Shown here piece after piece: positions 53,946 through 64,000 of a stretch of DNA of 64,000 nucleotides (the first letter of the stretch is position 1; the number at the start of each line of letters is the position of its first letter). This DNA is from Candidatus Hydrogenedens sp. Its GTDB lineage: Bacteria; Hydrogenedentota; Hydrogenedentia; Hydrogenedentales; JAEUWI01. The stretch spans positions 100,816 to 164,815 of the forward strand of contig WGMK01000006.1 of assembly GCA_016125095.1 (NCBI GenBank). The letters are read 5' to 3'. The position numbers were made by a program, and so were the translations under genes. The notes under the pieces are model-generated. The model worked only from the letters and a program-made list of their open reading frames with translations, did no database searches and was not told the DNA's origin.

Positions 53946-54476
53946 TTACAGAATTTCCGCGACGACCTTGCCGCGCGAAGCCGCGATTTCCTCGGCCGTC
54001 TTCAGCTGGTGCAGCGCGTTGAGCGTGGCCCACACCACGTTCTGGGCGCTGTTCGAGCCGAGCGACTTGGTAAGCAGGTTGTGGTAGCCCGCGGCTTCCA
54101 CCACGGCGCGCACCGGTCCGCCCGCCACCACGCCGGTACCCAGCGAGGCGGGCTTCAGCAGCACGCACGCCGCATCGCTGCGGCCCTGCACTTCGTGCGG
54201 CACCGTGGTGTTCACCACCGGAACCGACTTCATGGCGCGGCGCGCCCGCTCGATGGCCTTGCGGATGGCATCCGGCACTTCGGCCGCCTTGCCCATGGCC
54301 GCGCCCACCTTGCCCTTGCCGTCGCCCACGACCACGATGGCGCTGAAGCTGAACTTCCGGCCGCCCTTGATCACCTTGGATACGCGGTAGATCTTGACCA
54401 CGTGCTCAATGAGCTCCGGGCCCTCCTCGCGCGTGCGCTTCGAATCGCGTCCGCCGCCGCTGCGTTGTGTGCTCAA
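53946..54476 (-). CDS. rpsE: 30S ribosomal protein S5
   Basis: 176 residues with the double-stranded-RNA-like domain ([34 protein letters not shown]) and the accuracy region near [15 protein letters not shown]. It acts at the mRNA entry and decoding site. Confidence 0.97.
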   Translation of the reverse strand: MSTQRSGGGRDSKRTREEGPELIEHVVKIYRVSKVIKGGRKFSFSAIVVVGDGKGKVGAAMGKAAEVPDAIRKAIERARRAMKSVPVVNTTVPHEVQGRSDAACVLLKPASLGTGVVAGGPVRAVVEAAGYHNLLTKSLGSNSAQNVVWATLNALHQLKTAEEIAASRGKVVAEIL

Positions 54477-54486
54477 CGTGAATCTC

Positions 54487-54840
54487 CTAGAATTGCAAGC
54501 CGGCTTCGCGCGCGGCTTCCGCCAGCGCCTTCACCCGGCCGTGATACAGATTGCCGCCGCGATCGAACGCCGCCAGCGTGATGTTCTGCGCCAGGGCCTT
54601 CTCGCCCAGCGCCTTGCCGACGGCGGTCGCGCCCTCGACATTGCCGCCCGGAGTCTTCAGCGCCGCCGACGAGGCCGAGCAGAGGGTCACTCCGTTCTCA
54701 TCGTCGATCAGCTGCGCGTAGATATGCTTGAGCGATCGGGTCACGCGCAGGCGCGGACGCTCCGCGGTGCCGCTCACTTTTTTGCGGATGCGGCGCTTGC
54801 GGCGCTCCAGCATCACCGTCTCGTGCTTCGTCTTGCTCAT
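54487..54840 (-). CDS. rplR: 50S ribosomal protein L18
   Basis: 117 residues ([52 protein letters not shown]). It binds 5S rRNA with L5. Ten nt before rpsE. Confidence 0.97.
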   Translation of the reverse strand: MSKTKHETVMLERRKRRIRKKVSGTAERPRLRVTRSLKHIYAQLIDDENGVTLCSASSAALKTPGGNVEGATAVGKALGEKALAQNITLAAFDRGGNLYHGRVKALAEAAREAGLQF

Positions 54841-54881
54841 CGTCGTTTCTCCAAAGAAGCGCTCGCGCGCCTCAAACCCTG

Positions 54882-55424
54882 CTACTTCTTACCGCCCGCC
54901 TTGCCTTCTTTGCGTCGGATCCACTCGTCGCGGTAACGGATGCCCTTGCCCTTGTACGGCTCGGGCTTGCGGATCGCGCGGATGTCGGCGGCCGCCTGGC
55001 CCACCGCCGCCTTGTCGATACCGGTAATCACGATCACGTTCTGGCCTTCCACGGCGATATTGATGCCGGGGGGCGGCGTCACTTCCACCGGGTGGCTGTA
55101 GCCCACCTGAACGTTCAGCTTGTCGCCGGCCATGTTGCAGCGCCAGCCGGTGCCGTGGATTTCCAGCGTGCGCGAAAACCCGTTCGTCACGCCCAGCACC
55201 ATGTTGTTAATCAGGGCGCGGGTCATGCCGTGGTACGCGCGCGTTTCCGGACGGTCGTTCGGGCGGACCGCCGTAATCCGGCCGTCCTCCACGCTGACTT
55301 CGATCTCGGGGCGCAGGTCGATTTCGAGCGTGCCTTTCGGCCCCGTCACCTTCAGGTGACGGCCGCTCAGCTCGCACTTGACTCCCGCGGGAATCGCAAT
55401 GGGCGCTTTTCCTACTCGTGACAC
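54882..55424 (-). CDS. rplF: 50S ribosomal protein L6
   Basis: 180 residues in the usual two-fold repeat plan ([37 protein letters not shown]). It lies near the sarcin-ricin loop of the large subunit. Confidence 0.97.
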   Translation of the reverse strand: MSRVGKAPIAIPAGVKCELSGRHLKVTGPKGTLEIDLRPEIEVSVEDGRITAVRPNDRPETRAYHGMTRALINNMVLGVTNGFSRTLEIHGTGWRCNMAGDKLNVQVGYSHPVEVTPPPGINIAVEGQNVIVITGIDKAAVGQAAADIRAIRKPEPYKGKGIRYRDEWIRRKEGKAGGKK

Positions 55425-55463
55425 CGTTTTATTCCTTTGCTCTCAATCGGCCTGAACCGAAGG

Positions 55464-55862
55464 CTACCATACTTCGCACAGCACTTCGCCGCCAATGCGT
55501 TCCTGGCGCGCGTGCCGGCCGGTCATCACCCCCTTCGAGGTGGTCATAATCGAAATACCCAGGCCGCTGCGCACCGGCGCGATGTCGCTGTGCGACACAT
55601 ACACGCGCAGGCTCGGGCGGCTCACCCGCTTGATGCCCTGAATCACCGGCGAGCGATCCCCGCGGTACTTCAGCGTCACGCGGATCAGGCCGGGGGCGGG
55701 GTCCGTCGAGACGATGAAGTCCTCGATAAAGCCCTCGTCCTTCAGCACGCGGCACATTTCCACCTTCACATTCGACGCCGGAATGTCCACCGTGGCATGG
55801 CCGACGCGCGTCGCATTGCGCACGCGGGTCAGCAGATCGGCGATGGGGTCGTTAAGCGACAT
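55464..55862 (-). CDS. rpsH: 30S ribosomal protein S8
   Basis: 132 residues (DPIADLLTRVRNATRVGH; SGLGISIMTTSKGVMTGRHA end). It binds helix 21 of 16S rRNA and in E. coli represses the spc operon by binding a copy of that site near rplE; no such site could be confirmed here. Confidence 0.97.
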   Translation of the reverse strand: MSLNDPIADLLTRVRNATRVGHATVDIPASNVKVEMCRVLKDEGFIEDFIVSTDPAPGLIRVTLKYRGDRSPVIQGIKRVSRPSLRVYVSHSDIAPVRSGLGISIMTTSKGVMTGRHARQERIGGEVLCEVW

Positions 55863-55879
55863 CTTCTTCTCTTCCTCTC

Positions 55880-56185
55880 TTACCAGCTGGACTTCGTGAC
55901 GCCGGGAACCTTGCCCTGGAGGGCAAGTTCGCGCAGCTGCACGCGGCTCATGTTAAAGCGGCGCAGGTACCCGCGCGGGCGTCCGTTGACGCCGCAGCGG
56001 TTGCGCACGCGCACCGGGCTCGCGTTGCGCGGAATCTTCGCCAGGCGGGTGTAGGCCTCCAGCTTGTCGTCCACCGAGCGCTCCGGATCCTTGATGATCT
56101 TCAGCAGCTCTTCGCGGCGGGCGCGGTACTGTTCCACCAGGCGCTTGCGCTCTTCGTTCTTCGCCAGCATGCTTTTCTTTGCCAC
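55880..56185 (-). CDS. rpsN: 30S ribosomal protein S14, zinc-free long form
   Basis: The GTG start at 56185 gives 101 residues ([16 protein letters not shown]); frames further upstream are not conserved. It has no CxxC pairs, which is the long C-minus paralogue type, and ends [20 protein letters not shown]. It lies 16 nt after rplE. Confidence 0.95.
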   Translation of the reverse strand: MAKKSMLAKNEERKRLVEQYRARREELLKIIKDPERSVDDKLEAYTRLAKIPRNASPVRVRNRCGVNGRPRGYLRRFNMSRVQLRELALQGKVPGVTKSSW

Positions 56186-56201
56186 AGGTATATCCTCGAG
56201 C

Positions 56202-56750
56202 TTAGTTCTTGCGGAACGGCATGCCGAACAAACGGAGCAATTCACGGCTCTCGTCGGCGCTGCGCGCATTCTTAATCGTAAAGGTCACATTCATGCCGCG
56301 GGGCTTGCCCACTTCATCCATATTGATTTCGGGGAAAATGCCCTGCTCCTTCAATCCAAGCGTGTAGTTAAACTGCTTGTCGAAGGCCTTGACCGACGTG
56401 CCGCGGAAGTCCGGGATACGCGGAATCGCCGTGGTAAACAGGCGCTCCATGAACTCGTACATGCGGTCGCCGCGCAGGGTCACCTTGCAGCCGATCTTCT
56501 GCCCCTGGCGGAGCTTGAAGTTCGAGATGGACTTGCGCGCCGTGCAGCTCACCGCCTTCTGGCCCGTAATCATCGTCAGCTCGGCCACCGCCGCGTCCAT
56601 GAAACGGCTGTCCTGAATCGCGTCGCCCACGCCCATGTTGATCGTCACCTTTTCAATCAAGGGGACTTCCATGATGTTCTTGTACCCGAACTGCTCGCGC
56701 AGTGCGGGGACAATCTTCTCGGCGTACAAAGTCTTGAGTGTCGCTGCCAC
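56202..56750 (-). CDS. rplE: 50S ribosomal protein L5
   Basis: 182 residues ([39 protein letters not shown]). It binds 5S rRNA and forms an inter-subunit bridge with S13. Confidence 0.97.
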   Translation of the reverse strand: MAATLKTLYAEKIVPALREQFGYKNIMEVPLIEKVTINMGVGDAIQDSRFMDAAVAELTMITGQKAVSCTARKSISNFKLRQGQKIGCKVTLRGDRMYEFMERLFTTAIPRIPDFRGTSVKAFDKQFNYTLGLKEQGIFPEINMDEVGKPRGMNVTFTIKNARSADESRELLRLFGMPFRKN

Positions 56751-56778
56751 GTGTCTCGCTCCCGGGCCCAGGGCCCGC

Positions 56779-57087
56779 TTAGAGGGTCTCTCCGTTAATC
56801 TTCCAAGCCCGTACGCGGGTGCCGTCTTCCAGCGTCTTCATCACGATGGGCGAAGGGGCGTTGGCCGATTCGCACCACGGCATCACGTTGGACACATGCA
56901 CCGGCGCTTCGCGCTCCACAATGCCGCCGCTCTGATTGCGCTGGTTCGGCTTCGTGTGCTTCTTCATGGTGTTCACGCCTTCCACCAGAAGGCGGTCATT
57001 CTTCGGATACACTTCCAGCACCCGGCCCTTGCGGCCCTTGTACTTTCCGCGGATCATCACTACCGTGTCATTCTTGCGGATGAACAT
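56779..57087 (-). CDS. rplX: 50S ribosomal protein L24
   Basis: 102 residues (KYKGRKGRVLEVYPKNDRLL; GVNTMKKHTKPNQ). It is an early assembly protein at the tunnel exit. The KOW motif DTVVMIRGKYKGRKG is clear. Confidence 0.96.
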   Translation of the reverse strand: MFIRKNDTVVMIRGKYKGRKGRVLEVYPKNDRLLVEGVNTMKKHTKPNQRNQSGGIVEREAPVHVSNVMPWCESANAPSPIVMKTLEDGTRVRAWKINGETL

Positions 57088-57109
57088 GGTTCGTCCTCGT
57101 TCCCGGTCT

Positions 57110-57478
57110 TCAGACCACTTCCGGAGCCAGCGAGAGAATACGGGTGAACCCCTTCTCGCGCAGCTCGCGCGGCATCGGCCCGAAAATACGGGTACCGCGC
57201 GGCTCCTTGTTGTTATTGATTATCACTGCGGCGTTTGTGCCGAAGCGGATCGTCGTGCCATCCTTGCGCTGCGTATCGCGGCGAATGCGCACCACTACCG
57301 CCTTCACCACGTCGCCCTTCTTGATGTTCGCGTTGGGCATCGCATCGCGCACGCTCGCCGTGATGATGTCGCCCAGGCCGGCGTACCGGCGCTTCGAGCC
57401 GCCCATCACCTGAATCACGCGGATGCGCCGGGCGCCGGAGTTATCGGCGACTTCCAGGTTCGAGTAAATCTGAATCAT
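57110..57478 (-). CDS. rplN: 50S ribosomal protein L14
   Basis: 122 residues ([50 protein letters not shown]). It lies at the subunit interface near the L19 and RsfS site. Confidence 0.98.
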   Translation of the reverse strand: MIQIYSNLEVADNSGARRIRVIQVMGGSKRRYAGLGDIITASVRDAMPNANIKKGDVVKAVVVRIRRDTQRKDGTTIRFGTNAAVIINNNKEPRGTRIFGPMPRELREKGFTRILSLAPEVV

Positions 57479-57502
57479 GGTACCCGTCTATCCTTCCGCC
57501 GA

Positions 57503-57895
57503 CTACTCGGCACGCTTCACGATTTCGACCAGACGCCACCGCTTCGTCTTGCTCAGCGGCCGGCTCTCGCGGATGCGGACCAGGTCCCCCGCGTTGCAGG
57601 TGTTCTGCTCGTCGTGCGCCTTGAACTTACGCGTATGCTTCATGCGCTTCTTGTAAAGCGGATGCATCTTCCAGCCGTACACCGCCACCGTGATGGTCTT
57701 GTCCATCTTGTCGCTGACGACCAGGCCGACGCGCTCCTTGCGGCTGCCGCGCGGCTTGATGCGGGTCTGCAGGGCCGCAGCCACCGCCGACGCGCTGTCC
57801 GTCTTCTCGGTCGGCACCTCCGCGGCTTCCTCGTGCACGGGTTCCGCGGCGGCCGTGTCCTGGCCTTCGTTTTCCACGTTCGACGTATCTTCCAT
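57503..57895 (-). CDS. rpsQ: 30S ribosomal protein S17 with long N-terminal extension
   Basis: 130 residues against the usual ~85. The last ~80 are a normal S17 ([39 protein letters not shown]). The first ~45 are an acidic Ala/Glu/Thr segment ([20 protein letters not shown]). The ATG at 57895 is 2 nt after the rpmC stop, so the extension fits the gene packing, and no better internal start is visible. Confidence 0.94.
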   Translation of the reverse strand: MEDTSNVENEGQDTAAAEPVHEEAAEVPTEKTDSASAVAAALQTRIKPRGSRKERVGLVVSDKMDKTITVAVYGWKMHPLYKKRMKHTRKFKAHDEQNTCNAGDLVRIRESRPLSKTKRWRLVEIVKRAE

Positions 57896-57897
57896 TG

Positions 57898-58119
57898 CTA
57901 GTTCGCCTTGTTCGGCTGGCCGGCGGCGGCTTCGCGCTCGCGCAGCACCGTTTTAATGCGGGCGATGTCGTGACGAGCACTCCGCGAGGAACGCACGTTT
58001 TCCACCGTTCCGGTCACCATCTGCAAACGGAATTCCACGAGGTGCTTCTGGCGGTCGGCCAGCAGCCCGAGCAATTCCTCGTTTGTCTTTTCTCTCAATT
58101 CTTTCGCCTTCACGACCAA
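57898..58119 (-). CDS. rpmC: 50S ribosomal protein L29
   Basis: 73 residues ([40 protein letters not shown]). It lies at the tunnel exit beside L23 and serves as a docking site for targeting factors. Confidence 0.95.
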   Translation of the reverse strand: MVVKAKELREKTNEELLGLLADRQKHLVEFRLQMVTGTVENVRSSRSARHDIARIKTVLREREAAAGQPNKAN

Positions 58120-58133
58120 TCTCCTTGGGGGCG

Positions 58134-58541
58134 CTAGTGCCGCTTTACGAACCGGGACTTAATCGGCAGTTTGTACCGCGCCAGCTCGATGGCCTGGCGG
58201 GCCAGTTCCTCCGGAACGCCCTCGATCTCGAACATCACGCGTCCCGGCTTCACCACCGCTACCCACTCTTCCGGAGCGCCCTTACCCTTACCCATGCGGG
58301 TTTCGGCGGGCTTCTTCGTAATCGGCTTGTCCGGGAAGATGCGGATAAACACCTTGCCGCCGCGCTTAATCTTACGGGTAATCGCGATACGGGTGGCCTC
58401 AATCTGGCGGGCCGTCACCCAGCCGTCCTGCATGGCCTTCAGGCCGTATTCGCCAAAATCGATCTTGAAACCGCCCTTCGCGGCGCCCGTACGGCGGCCG
58501 CGGTGAACCTTGCGGTGCTTCATTCTCTTCGGCATCAACAT
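58134..58541 (-). CDS. rplP: 50S ribosomal protein L16
   Basis: 135 residues beginning [19 protein letters not shown], the family start (MLMPKR). [18 protein letters not shown] closes the core. It helps position tRNA in the A site. It lies 37 nt after rpsC. Confidence 0.97.
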   Translation of the reverse strand: MLMPKRMKHRKVHRGRRTGAAKGGFKIDFGEYGLKAMQDGWVTARQIEATRIAITRKIKRGGKVFIRIFPDKPITKKPAETRMGKGKGAPEEWVAVVKPGRVMFEIEGVPEELARQAIELARYKLPIKSRFVKRH

Positions 58542-58578
58542 GTCTTATCGTCTCCCCGCTCGAAGCGGCGTTGAATCA

Positions 58579-59307
58579 CTAGTTACGGGATGCGGCCGGG
58601 GTGCGCTCGCGGTCACGCTCGCCGCCGCCGCGGCGTCCGGCGGCCGCGGCACGCTCGCCGCCCACCGTCGTTACGCGCTCACCCGGCTCCACCTCGCCGT
58701 GATACAGCCACACCTTCACGCCGATGATGCCGTAGGTCGTACGCGCCATCGCCGTGCCGTAGTCGATATTGGCACGCAGCGTGTGCAGCGGAACGCTGCC
58801 CTCGCGCGCCTGCTCCGAACGCGCGATTTCAGCGCCGTTCAGGCGGCCGGCCACACGGATACGGATACCCTTGGCGCCCAGGCGCATGGTGTTCTGCACG
58901 GCCTTCTTCATCGCGCGGCGGAACGACACGCGGCGTTCCAGCTGCGAGGCGATGCTCTCCGCCACCAGCACCGAGCTCAGCTCCGGGCTCAACACCTCAT
59001 GGATGTTGATCGTCAGCTCGTATCCCGTCAGGCGTTCCAGCTCAAAGCGGAGCTTGTCCACCTCGGCGCCGCGCTGACCGATTACCAGGCCCGGACGCGA
59101 GGTGTAGATATGCACCTTCGTCTTGCGGCCCGCGCGCTCGATGTCTACCTTCGCCACGCCGGTATGGTACAGGCGCTGCTTCACGTAGTTGCGCAGGCGC
59201 AGGTCCTGGTGCAGCAGCTCCGCGTAGTTCTTCTTGGCGTACCAGATGGACGACCAGTTCAGAATCACGCCAATGCGGAAGCCGGTCGGATGTACTTTCT
59301 GACCCAC
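58579..59307 (-). CDS. rpsC: 30S ribosomal protein S3
   Basis: 242 residues: KH domain ([19 protein letters not shown]), then the C-terminal fold ([19 protein letters not shown]). The tail is Arg/Gly-rich ([19 protein letters not shown]). It forms part of the mRNA entry helicase. Confidence 0.97.
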   Translation of the reverse strand: MGQKVHPTGFRIGVILNWSSIWYAKKNYAELLHQDLRLRNYVKQRLYHTGVAKVDIERAGRKTKVHIYTSRPGLVIGQRGAEVDKLRFELERLTGYELTINIHEVLSPELSSVLVAESIASQLERRVSFRRAMKKAVQNTMRLGAKGIRIRVAGRLNGAEIARSEQAREGSVPLHTLRANIDYGTAMARTTYGIIGVKVWLYHGEVEPGERVTTVGGERAAAAGRRGGGERDRERTPAASRN

Positions 59308-59319
59308 GGGTGTCTCCTC

Positions 59320-59670
59320 TTACTTCTCGCTCAGGAGCAGCTCGACATGGCTGCTGCGCATGCGGATACGGCCTGCACGGCCACGCGCCGTCGGCTGGAA
59401 CCGGTACATCGTCCGGCCTTCATTCACCATAATCTGCGAGATGACCCACTCATCGGCATCTACGCGCTCGCCACGCTCGCGCGCCAGATGCTCGGCGTTC
59501 GCAGCCGCCGAGTTCACCAGCTTCAGCAGCGGCTCGGCGCTGTGCTTCGTGGTGAACTGCAGGATGGCGCGGGCGTCTTCCACCTTCTTGCCGCGGATCA
59601 TGTCGACCACGAGGCGCACCTTGCGGGCAGACATGCGCAGATTCTTTAATTTCGCTGTCGCGGTAGCCAT
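59320..59670 (-). CDS. rplV: 50S ribosomal protein L22
   Basis: 116 residues (NLRMSARKVRLVVDMIRGKK; MVNEGRTMYRFQPTARGRAG). Its beta-hairpin reaches into the exit tunnel. Confidence 0.97.
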   Translation of the reverse strand: MATATAKLKNLRMSARKVRLVVDMIRGKKVEDARAILQFTTKHSAEPLLKLVNSAAANAEHLARERGERVDADEWVISQIMVNEGRTMYRFQPTARGRAGRIRMRSSHVELLLSEK

Positions 59671-59683
59671 GCCTCAGTGCTCC

Positions 59684-59950
59684 TTACTTCTTCTTGTTCA
59701 CGTGGCCGCCGAACTTGCGCGTCGCCGCGAACTCGCCCAGCTTGTGGCCCACCATGTTCTCCGTGACAAACACGGGCACATGGGCCTTGCCATTGTGAAT
59801 CGCAAGCGTCAGACCGATCATATCCGGCGTAATCGTCGAACGACGCGACCAGGTCTTGATGGCCTTACGGTCGCCCGCCGCCTGCGCCTTGTCCACTTTC
59901 GCGAGCAAGTGCGGGTCGACGAAGAATCCTTTTTTCAATGAGCGCGCCAC
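59684..59950 (-). CDS. rpsS: 30S ribosomal protein S19
   Basis: 88 residues ([40 protein letters not shown] core, [12 protein letters not shown] end). It pairs with S13 at the head of the small subunit. Confidence 0.97.
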   Translation of the reverse strand: MARSLKKGFFVDPHLLAKVDKAQAAGDRKAIKTWSRRSTITPDMIGLTLAIHNGKAHVPVFVTENMVGHKLGEFAATRKFGGHVNKKK

Positions 59951-59961
59951 TGGCCCTCTCC

Positions 59962-60786
59962 TTACTTCGTACGGCGACGGATAATGTACTGATCCGAACG
60001 CTGCTTCTTGCGTGTCTTAAAGCCCTTGGTCGGCGTGCCCCACGGGCTCACCGGGTGGCGGCCGCCCGACGTCGCGCCTTCGCCGCCGCCGTGGGGGTGG
60101 TCCACCGGATTCATCGACTTACCGCGCACCTTCGGGCGGTTGCCCAGCCAGCGGGCGCGGCCTGCCTTGCCGATGTTGATGTTCGAGTGATCCGAGTTGC
60201 CCACTTCGCCGATGACGGCGCGGCACTCGCTCAGCACGCGGCGCATCTCGCCCGAGGGCAGACGCAGCACGACGTAGCGGCCTTCCTTCGCCAGCAGCTG
60301 GCACGCCAGGCCCGCCGAGCGCGCCATCTGGCCGCCGCGGCCCGGGGTCAGCTCGACATTGTGCACCTGCGAACCCGTCGGCACCTTGGCCAGCGGCATG
60401 CAGTTGCCCACTTCGTACTCCGCGGTGTCGCCACTCATCAGCGTGCGGCCCACTTCCAGGCCCTTCGGCGAGATAATATAGCGCTTCTCGCCGTCGGCGT
60501 ACACCACCAGCGCGATGCGCGCCGTGCGGTTCGGATCATACTCAATCGCCACGACCTTGCCGGGGATGCCATCCTTGTTCCGGCGGAAGTCGATGATGCG
60601 GTAACGGCGCTTGTGGCCGCCGCCGCGCCGGCGCATGGTCACGCGGCCCAGGTTGTTGCGGCCTGCCTTCTCCGGGTTCGGCGAAAGCAGCGACTTCTCC
60701 GGGGCCTTCTTCGTCAGGTCCGAAAAGTCGTACCCCGTCATCGCGCGCCGCGAGGGCGTATACGGTTTATATCGTTTGACTGCCAT
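59962..60786 (-). CDS. rplB: 50S ribosomal protein L2
   Basis: 274 residues with the two OB/SH3-like domains and the conserved C-terminal loop [12 protein letters not shown], whose His lies near the peptidyl-transferase centre. It starts 17 nt after rplW. Confidence 0.98.
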   Translation of the reverse strand: MAVKRYKPYTPSRRAMTGYDFSDLTKKAPEKSLLSPNPEKAGRNNLGRVTMRRRGGGHKRRYRIIDFRRNKDGIPGKVVAIEYDPNRTARIALVVYADGEKRYIISPKGLEVGRTLMSGDTAEYEVGNCMPLAKVPTGSQVHNVELTPGRGGQMARSAGLACQLLAKEGRYVVLRLPSGEMRRVLSECRAVIGEVGNSDHSNINIGKAGRARWLGNRPKVRGKSMNPVDHPHGGGEGATSGGRHPVSPWGTPTKGFKTRKKQRSDQYIIRRRTK

Positions 60787-60803
60787 CGTTCACACCTGTC
60801 CGG

Positions 60804-61097
60804 TTAAATCAGATTGATAAGGTCGCCGTCGCGCAGGGTGACCACGGCCTTTTTCCACTTCGCCGTGGTGCCCGGCCGCCGGCGGCCCGTCTGGGCGCCG
60901 CGCTTGCCAGCGTAGTTCATCGTGTTCACGCTCACGACCTTCACGTCGGGGAACACCGACTCGATCGCGTCGCGTATCTGGCGCTTGTTCGCGCTGGGAT
61001 GCACGCGGAACGAATACTGGTTCGCATTCCGCGCCTGAATCTGGCTCTCTTCCGTGAGGATGGGAGCCTGAATGATTTGATGGACGCCCAGGTTCAT
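60804..61097 (-). CDS. rplW: 50S ribosomal protein L23
   Basis: 97 residues (LTEESQIQARNANQYSFRVH; NMTYAGKRGAQTGRR-like loop). It is the docking site for trigger factor and SRP. Its start overlaps the rplD stop by 4 nt (ATGA). Confidence 0.96.
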   Translation of the reverse strand: MNLGVHQIIQAPILTEESQIQARNANQYSFRVHPSANKRQIRDAIESVFPDVKVVSVNTMNYAGKRGAQTGRRRPGTTAKWKKAVVTLRDGDLINLI

Positions 61098-61741
61098 GAC
61101 AAGCGCTCCTCAAGTTTCGCCACCGCTTCTTCCTGCACCACCACGCGGCACGCGCGCAGGATGTCCAGCGCGTTCACGTCGGCCGCCGAGCGCACAACCA
61201 CCGTCGCCAGGTTCCGCACCGAAAGCGCGACGTTGCCGTCGTGCTCGGCCGTCACCAGCAGCGACTTGCGCGGCATGCCGAGGTCTTCGGCCGTGCGCGG
61301 CGCCAGCGTGCTCATCATCGCGGCGAAGGGCTTGGTCTTCGGGGCCGAGGCCTCGAGACCGCGCACCACGCTCAGTTTCTCGCCACGTACGCGTTCGCTC
61401 AGCACGCAGCACAGCGCTTGCTTGCGCGAGCGCGCGCTCACCGCCTGGCGGTAGCTGCGGGGCTGCGGACCGTGCACCGAGCCGCCGCCGCGCATCTGGG
61501 GCGCGCGGATCGTGCCCTGGCGGGCGCGGCCGGTGCCCTTCTGGCGGAACGGCTTCACGCCGCCGCCGCTCACGTCGTTGCGGCCCTTCACGCTGTGCGT
61601 GCCCTGACGGGCGTTCGCCTGCAGCGCCACCACAACATCCTTCACGACCTGCTCGTTCGTCTCGACTCCGAACACCGAATCGTTCAGGTCGAGCGAGCCC
61701 AGCTGGCCGCCCTTCATATCATATACGGGTGCCGATGCCAT
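61094..61741 (-). CDS. rplD: 50S ribosomal protein L4
   Basis: 215 residues with the tunnel loop ([20 protein letters not shown]). In E. coli L4 represses the S10 operon by acting on its leader; that leader lies outside this window if it exists here. Confidence 0.97.
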   Translation of the reverse strand: MASAPVYDMKGGQLGSLDLNDSVFGVETNEQVVKDVVVALQANARQGTHSVKGRNDVSGGGVKPFRQKGTGRARQGTIRAPQMRGGGSVHGPQPRSYRQAVSARSRKQALCCVLSERVRGEKLSVVRGLEASAPKTKPFAAMMSTLAPRTAEDLGMPRKSLLVTAEHDGNVALSVRNLATVVVRSAADVNALDILRACRVVVQEEAVAKLEERLS

Positions 61742-61746
61742 CGCGG

Positions 61747-62388
61747 TTACCCTTTCACCGTCTGTTTGACGCTCTGCTTCACCATCACGAGGCCGCCATT
61801 CGCCCCCGGAATCGCGCCGCGCACGCCCAGCAGGTGCTTCTCGGAATCCACCAGCACCACCTCGAGGTTCTGGGTCGTCACGGTCTTGTTGCCCATGCGG
61901 CCCGGAAGGCGCTTGCCCTTGTATACCTTCGAGGGGTCGGCGCTCTGGCCCACCGAACCCGGCACGCGGTGGAAGTGCGAACCGTGCGTACCCGGACCGC
62001 CGCCCATGCCGTGCCGCTTGTGCACGCCGGCGAAACCGCGGCCCTTGGTCGTACCCTGCACGTCCACCTTGTCGCCCGCCTTGAAGATCTCCGTCGTGAT
62101 GTTGTCGCCCGGCTTCAATTCGCTGGCGCCTTCCACCCGGAATTCTTTCAGAATCTTCTTCGGCGTCACGCCGTTCTTCTCGAAATGGCCCGTCATGGGC
62201 TTATTCGTGCGGCGCTCTTTCTTTTCCTCGAAGCCTACCTGCACCGCGTCGTAGCCGTCGTTCTCGGCTGTCTTGCGCTGCACCACCGTGCACGGACCCG
62301 CCTGAACCAAGGTGACCTCGATCCAGCGGCCGTCTTCGGTGAAGACCCGGGTCATGCCGAGCTTTCGGCCTAGTATTGCGTTAACCAT
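61747..62388 (-). CDS. rplC: 50S ribosomal protein L3
   Basis: The ATG at 62388 gives 213 residues starting [20 protein letters not shown]. The loop with [20 protein letters not shown] reaches toward the peptidyl-transferase centre, and the Gln that PrmB methylates in many bacteria is in the expected place. In-frame codons upstream are not conserved. Confidence 0.97.
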   Translation of the reverse strand: MVNAILGRKLGMTRVFTEDGRWIEVTLVQAGPCTVVQRKTAENDGYDAVQVGFEEKKERRTNKPMTGHFEKNGVTPKKILKEFRVEGASELKPGDNITTEIFKAGDKVDVQGTTKGRGFAGVHKRHGMGGGPGTHGSHFHRVPGSVGQSADPSKVYKGKRLPGRMGNKTVTTQNLEVVLVDSEKHLLGVRGAIPGANGGLVMVKQSVKQTVKG

Positions 62389-62457
62389 CGTTCGATGTTT
62401 CCTCAACCCGCGGGAGGTCGTTTCGGCCTCCCTGCCCGCGAGCGGTATACTCCAGGC

Positions 62458-62766
62458 TTACTGTTTAATCTCTACGTCCACACCAGCCGGCAACACCAGT
62501 TTCATCAGGGCGTCCACGGTGGAAGCGCTCGGATTCACGATGTCCATCAGCCGCTTGTGCGTCCGCTGTTCGAACTGCTCGCGCGACTTCTTGTCGATGT
62601 GCGGTCCGCGCAGCACGGTGTACTTCGAGGTCTGCGTGGGCAGGGGAATCGGCCCCTTCACCATCGCTCCCGTCCGCTGCGCCGCCGCGACGATCTCGCC
62701 GGTGGACTGGTCCAGCAGGCGGTGGTCGTACGCGCGCAGTTTGATGCGGATTTTGTGGCTCGCCAT
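62458..62766 (-). CDS. rpsJ: 30S ribosomal protein S10 (NusE)
   Basis: The ATG at 62766 gives 102 residues starting [20 protein letters not shown]. The open frame upstream is not part of the family. S10 also serves as NusE in transcription antitermination. GGAGAA lies just before the start. It follows tuf by 43 nt. Confidence 0.97.
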   Translation of the reverse strand: MASHKIRIKLRAYDHRLLDQSTGEIVAAAQRTGAMVKGPIPLPTQTSKYTVLRGPHIDKKSREQFEQRTHKRLMDIVNPSASTVDALMKLVLPAGVDVEIKQ

Positions 62767-62809
62767 TACTTGTTCTCCTGAATCATCCGCGCCCAGGGGC
62801 GCGCATGCC

Positions 62810-64000
<1,191 letters not shown>

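Overview
The window is about 64 kb of high-GC bacterial chromosome, densely coded on both strands. A Gram-negative envelope is suggested by a lipobox lipoprotein, an ECF sigma/anti-sigma pair followed by a Spy-like exported protein, a divergent polysaccharide deacetylase and many signal peptides. The mix of a long class IleS, a glutamine variant of dihydroorotase, PadR-linked prefix-domain proteins, DUF3500 and DUF1499 proteins and many intergenic palindromes would fit a PVC-like or Hydrogenedentota-like lineage. No rRNA gene is present, so the phylum is an inference only.

Layout. 1-7.6 kb: a GH13 enzyme (5' end outside the window), an exported glycerophosphodiester phosphodiesterase whose first codons are made of an inverted repeat, ileS and a membrane protein. 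7.6-13.8 kb: a tightly packed cell-wall cluster (two small or unknown membrane proteins, amidase, GerMN protein, murI, divergent deacetylase, tsaD). 13.8-17.5 kb: pilT, an exported carbohydrate-binding-like protein, two tiny proteins, a glycosyltransferase and a 146-bp stray copy of the 3' end of the phosphodiesterase gene. 17.5-21.2 kb: repeats, a PadR operon with two tandem prefix-domain membrane paralogues, and dihydroorotase. 21.4-29 kb: FKBP isomerase, DUF1499 protein, Xer recombinase, a papain-like protease with a small neighbour that shares a helical motif, an orphan flagellin in its own promoter-terminator unit, metallophosphoesterase, and a DUF3500 protein. 29-36 kb: GH36-like enzyme and a GntR-ABC operon with a perfect palindromic operator over its -10. 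36-44 kb: TMTC-like TPR protein, argS, a self-contained unit for a 54-residue protein, an ECF sigma operon, and a CMD/SDR pair. 44-48 kb: a 720-bp palindrome-rich spacer, CgeB-like glycosyltransferase, YhaM-type nuclease and a lipoprotein.

48.1-64 kb (minus strand): one long ribosomal operon, tuf-rpsJ-rplC-rplD-rplW-rplB-rpsS-rplV-rpsC-rplP-rpmC-rpsQ-rplN-rplX-rplE-rpsN-rpsH-rplF-rplR-rpsE-rplO-secY-adk-map-rpsM-rpsK-rpoA-rplQ, closed by a strong terminator. rpmD, infA, rpmJ and rpsD are missing from their usual places. No tRNA, rRNA, CRISPR array, transposase or complete mobile element was seen. Unusual structure is concentrated in the non-coding repeats (at least seven inverted-repeat loci), in one repeat inside a coding sequence, and in several small unexplained genes.
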